A DNA stretch of 64,000 nucleotides from Klebsormidium nitens. Taxonomy: Eukaryota > Streptophyta > Klebsormidiophyceae > Klebsormidiales > Klebsormidiaceae. Numbering within the stretch: position 1 is the first letter of the stretch; each line of letters opens with the position of its first letter. Under the pieces are notes generated by a model. That model saw only the letters and a list, made by a program, of their open reading frames with translations, was not told where the DNA came from and did not search any database. The stretch spans positions 128,700 to 192,699 of the forward strand of contig DF236965.1 in NCBI GenBank assembly GCA_000708835.1, read 5' to 3'. This document shows positions 62,701 through 64,000 of the stretch, in pieces. The position numbers were made by a program, and so were the translations under genes.

Positions 62701-63898
62701 CGTTGTCCAGCGGATCCTCTCCGGTGGTGCCTTGGAGCACCGTCTGGACGGAATCCAATCTGCCACAGCGTTGCCACTGTCAGTTGCTTCATTTTGAATT
62801 GCACAATGGTCCCTCTCATTCTGCCTGCTAGAAGATCAAAACACTCAAACTTGTTACAAGCCTTTGGACATGCGTCAGATCGCAATGGTTTTGGCCGCTT
62901 CAATTGCAGCTCAGATGCGGACTTCAAACCCACCTGGACGTGATGTAGGCTTCCGTGATCTTGGGCACAAAGCCCTCTAGCAGGCTTGGCGAGTCGCTCT
63001 TCAGGTACGGCATCGAAGACACCAAGCGGGACCACAATCCAAGCAGGTAATAAACGCTGCCACTGGCCCACTGCAGTCAACAATGATCCAATTTGAGACC
63101 TTTCTTTGTTCCTGTTCAGAACGGTTTGGCCACATACGTTGTCCTTCCTGGGCGTTCTCTGATCGCAGCACTCAACATATGCGTCGAGTACTATGCCCAA
63201 GACGTTATCAGGAGATGAGCGGGCAACCAGAATCTGCATCAACCAAGGCAGGAGTACTTCATAGAGAACACTAAGTCAAAAGCACTGACCTGCCAGCTTT
63301 GGAGGGACTTGATGGTAAACTCGGCCACCAGTCTGATCCAGTCGGCATAGTTCTCCACGTTTACCAACTCGGACAGCTGCATTGAAGACAGGACGTCTCA
63401 ATCAGAACACGCGTTTCCTCCAAAGCAACTGTATTCGAAAACGCAATAAGACGCCAAACAGAAGGCCTCCACTCAATACATCTGATCACAGACGAAAGCA
63501 GAGTCCTTACTTGATAGTTGGTCTTCAACCTCCCCAGTAACCGGCAGTACTCGTGATAGTTGTCGTGCTCCGAAAGGCCTGCAAACGAAGGCAGGAAATG
63601 GTCACGTGAAATGCATCCGGATCAATACCTCGATTGGACGAGACTTGGCCTCTGCGGAATCCCAACCTTACCTAGATGGTCAAAACTTGAAATCACCAAT
63701 CAGACATGCGGAATACCAGACGACATGAGCTACAAGTTGGAAACCTGAAGCCATGCAATTACACAACTCCTCACCTTGTTGTGTTCTAAGAATCTCTCTG
63801 GTTCCTGTCATGAGGTGAGACAGGAACTTTGACCGTTCCGTTTCGCCCGAGAAGAGTGACCTCCGTACCGATGCTAATCGGACAAGGCACTCCAGAGC
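56752..63898 (-). CDS. XPO7: Exportin-7 (RanBP16-type importin-beta family), N-terminus outside window
   Basis: Nuclear transport receptor of the Ran-dependent exportin family, a HEAT-repeat solenoid. Twenty exons are visible: 63898-63775, 63578-63511, 63376-63290, 63070-62934, 62759-62648, 62381-62209, 62038-61951, 61631-61527, 61286-61129, 60495-60432, 60218-60084, 59863-59751, 59550-59457, 59152-58933, 58651-58521, 58310-58164, 57831-57703, 57387-57289, 57096-57058, 56889-56752. They total 2361 nt, giving 786 residues plus stop, all in phase. Diagnostic stretches are [67 protein letters not shown], and the end [20 protein letters not shown]. These are typical of plant exportin-7. Full-length homologues are about 1050 residues, so roughly 260 N-terminal residues, including the Ran-binding part, lie beyond the right edge. 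One intron (after 61527) has a GC donor. Confidence 0.96.
59915..59982. repeat. 34-nt direct repeat, two copies, in an exportin-7 intron
   Basis: GCGCGAAGGACAAGCAGAGA, then AGCAGGATCAAACG (second copy GACG), is present at 59915-59948 and 59949-59982. It lies within the intron between the 60084 and 59863 exon edges. It is a recent local duplication with one or two differences. Confidence 0.9.
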
Positions 63899-64000
63899 CT
63901 GCAGAAATAGTCAATGGCAAGTAAGCAAAACAACCATGACACTTCTTTCACCTCCTTTCACAAACCTTGCCTGTCAAAGATTGCTGTCATAAGGACAAAC

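Overview
The window looks like nuclear DNA of a streptophyte (charophyte) green alga, possibly a Klebsormidium-like species. Three things support this. Every recognisable gene is split by many short GT-AG introns. The best-recognised proteins are land-plant-like: an exportin-7 and a Brittle1-type carrier. A WDR92/DNAAF10 axonemal-dynein assembly factor implies flagellated cells, which seed plants with non-motile sperm lack. The species is an inference. I assembled the gene models by hand from splice sites and intron phase. Five models close perfectly in frame or reach the window edge: the Nei-like glycosylase at 511 aa, the lipoxygenase at 577 aa, WDR92 at 362 aa, the carrier at 562 aa, and the visible 786 aa of exportin-7.

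Layout, left to right. At 0-2.6 kb (+) is the 3' part of a disordered, helical-repeat protein. At 4.06-8.4 kb (-) is a secreted or type I membrane protein with two EGF-like exons and one transmembrane segment. At 8.96-9.48 kb is a MITE-like element with terminal inverted repeats. At 10.5-15.9 kb (-) is an unrecognised multi-exon helical protein. At 17.7-22.7 kb (+) is an Fpg/Nei DNA glycosylase with a long basic tail. At 24.2-29.7 kb (-) is a PLAT-less lipoxygenase-like protein with altered metal-ligand positions. At 29.7-33.5 kb is a gene-poor stretch holding a stranded protein-kinase C-terminal fragment.

At 33.55-45.65 kb (-) is the most striking gene: at least 25 exons encoding a secreted protein of at least 1117 aa. 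It has three copies of a POMP/Chlam_PMP-like right-handed beta-helix module followed by two EGF-like exons. Its exon boundaries fall at the GGA-motif turns of the helix, and its intron phases follow a strict grammar. Phase-1 introns separate modules and phase-0 introns separate rungs.

At 46.6-49.7 kb (+) is WDR92/DNAAF10, head-to-head with the beta-helix gene across about 1 kb. At 52.1-55.8 kb (-) is the Brittle1-like carrier. At 56.75-64 kb (-) is exportin-7, cut by the right edge.

The genes do not form a pathway. Apart from the two EGF-bearing extracellular proteins, which use the same phase-1 EGF exon type, they are unrelated housekeeping and specialised functions, as expected for a eukaryotic chromosome segment. 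I saw no tRNA, rRNA, CRISPR array or intact transposase.
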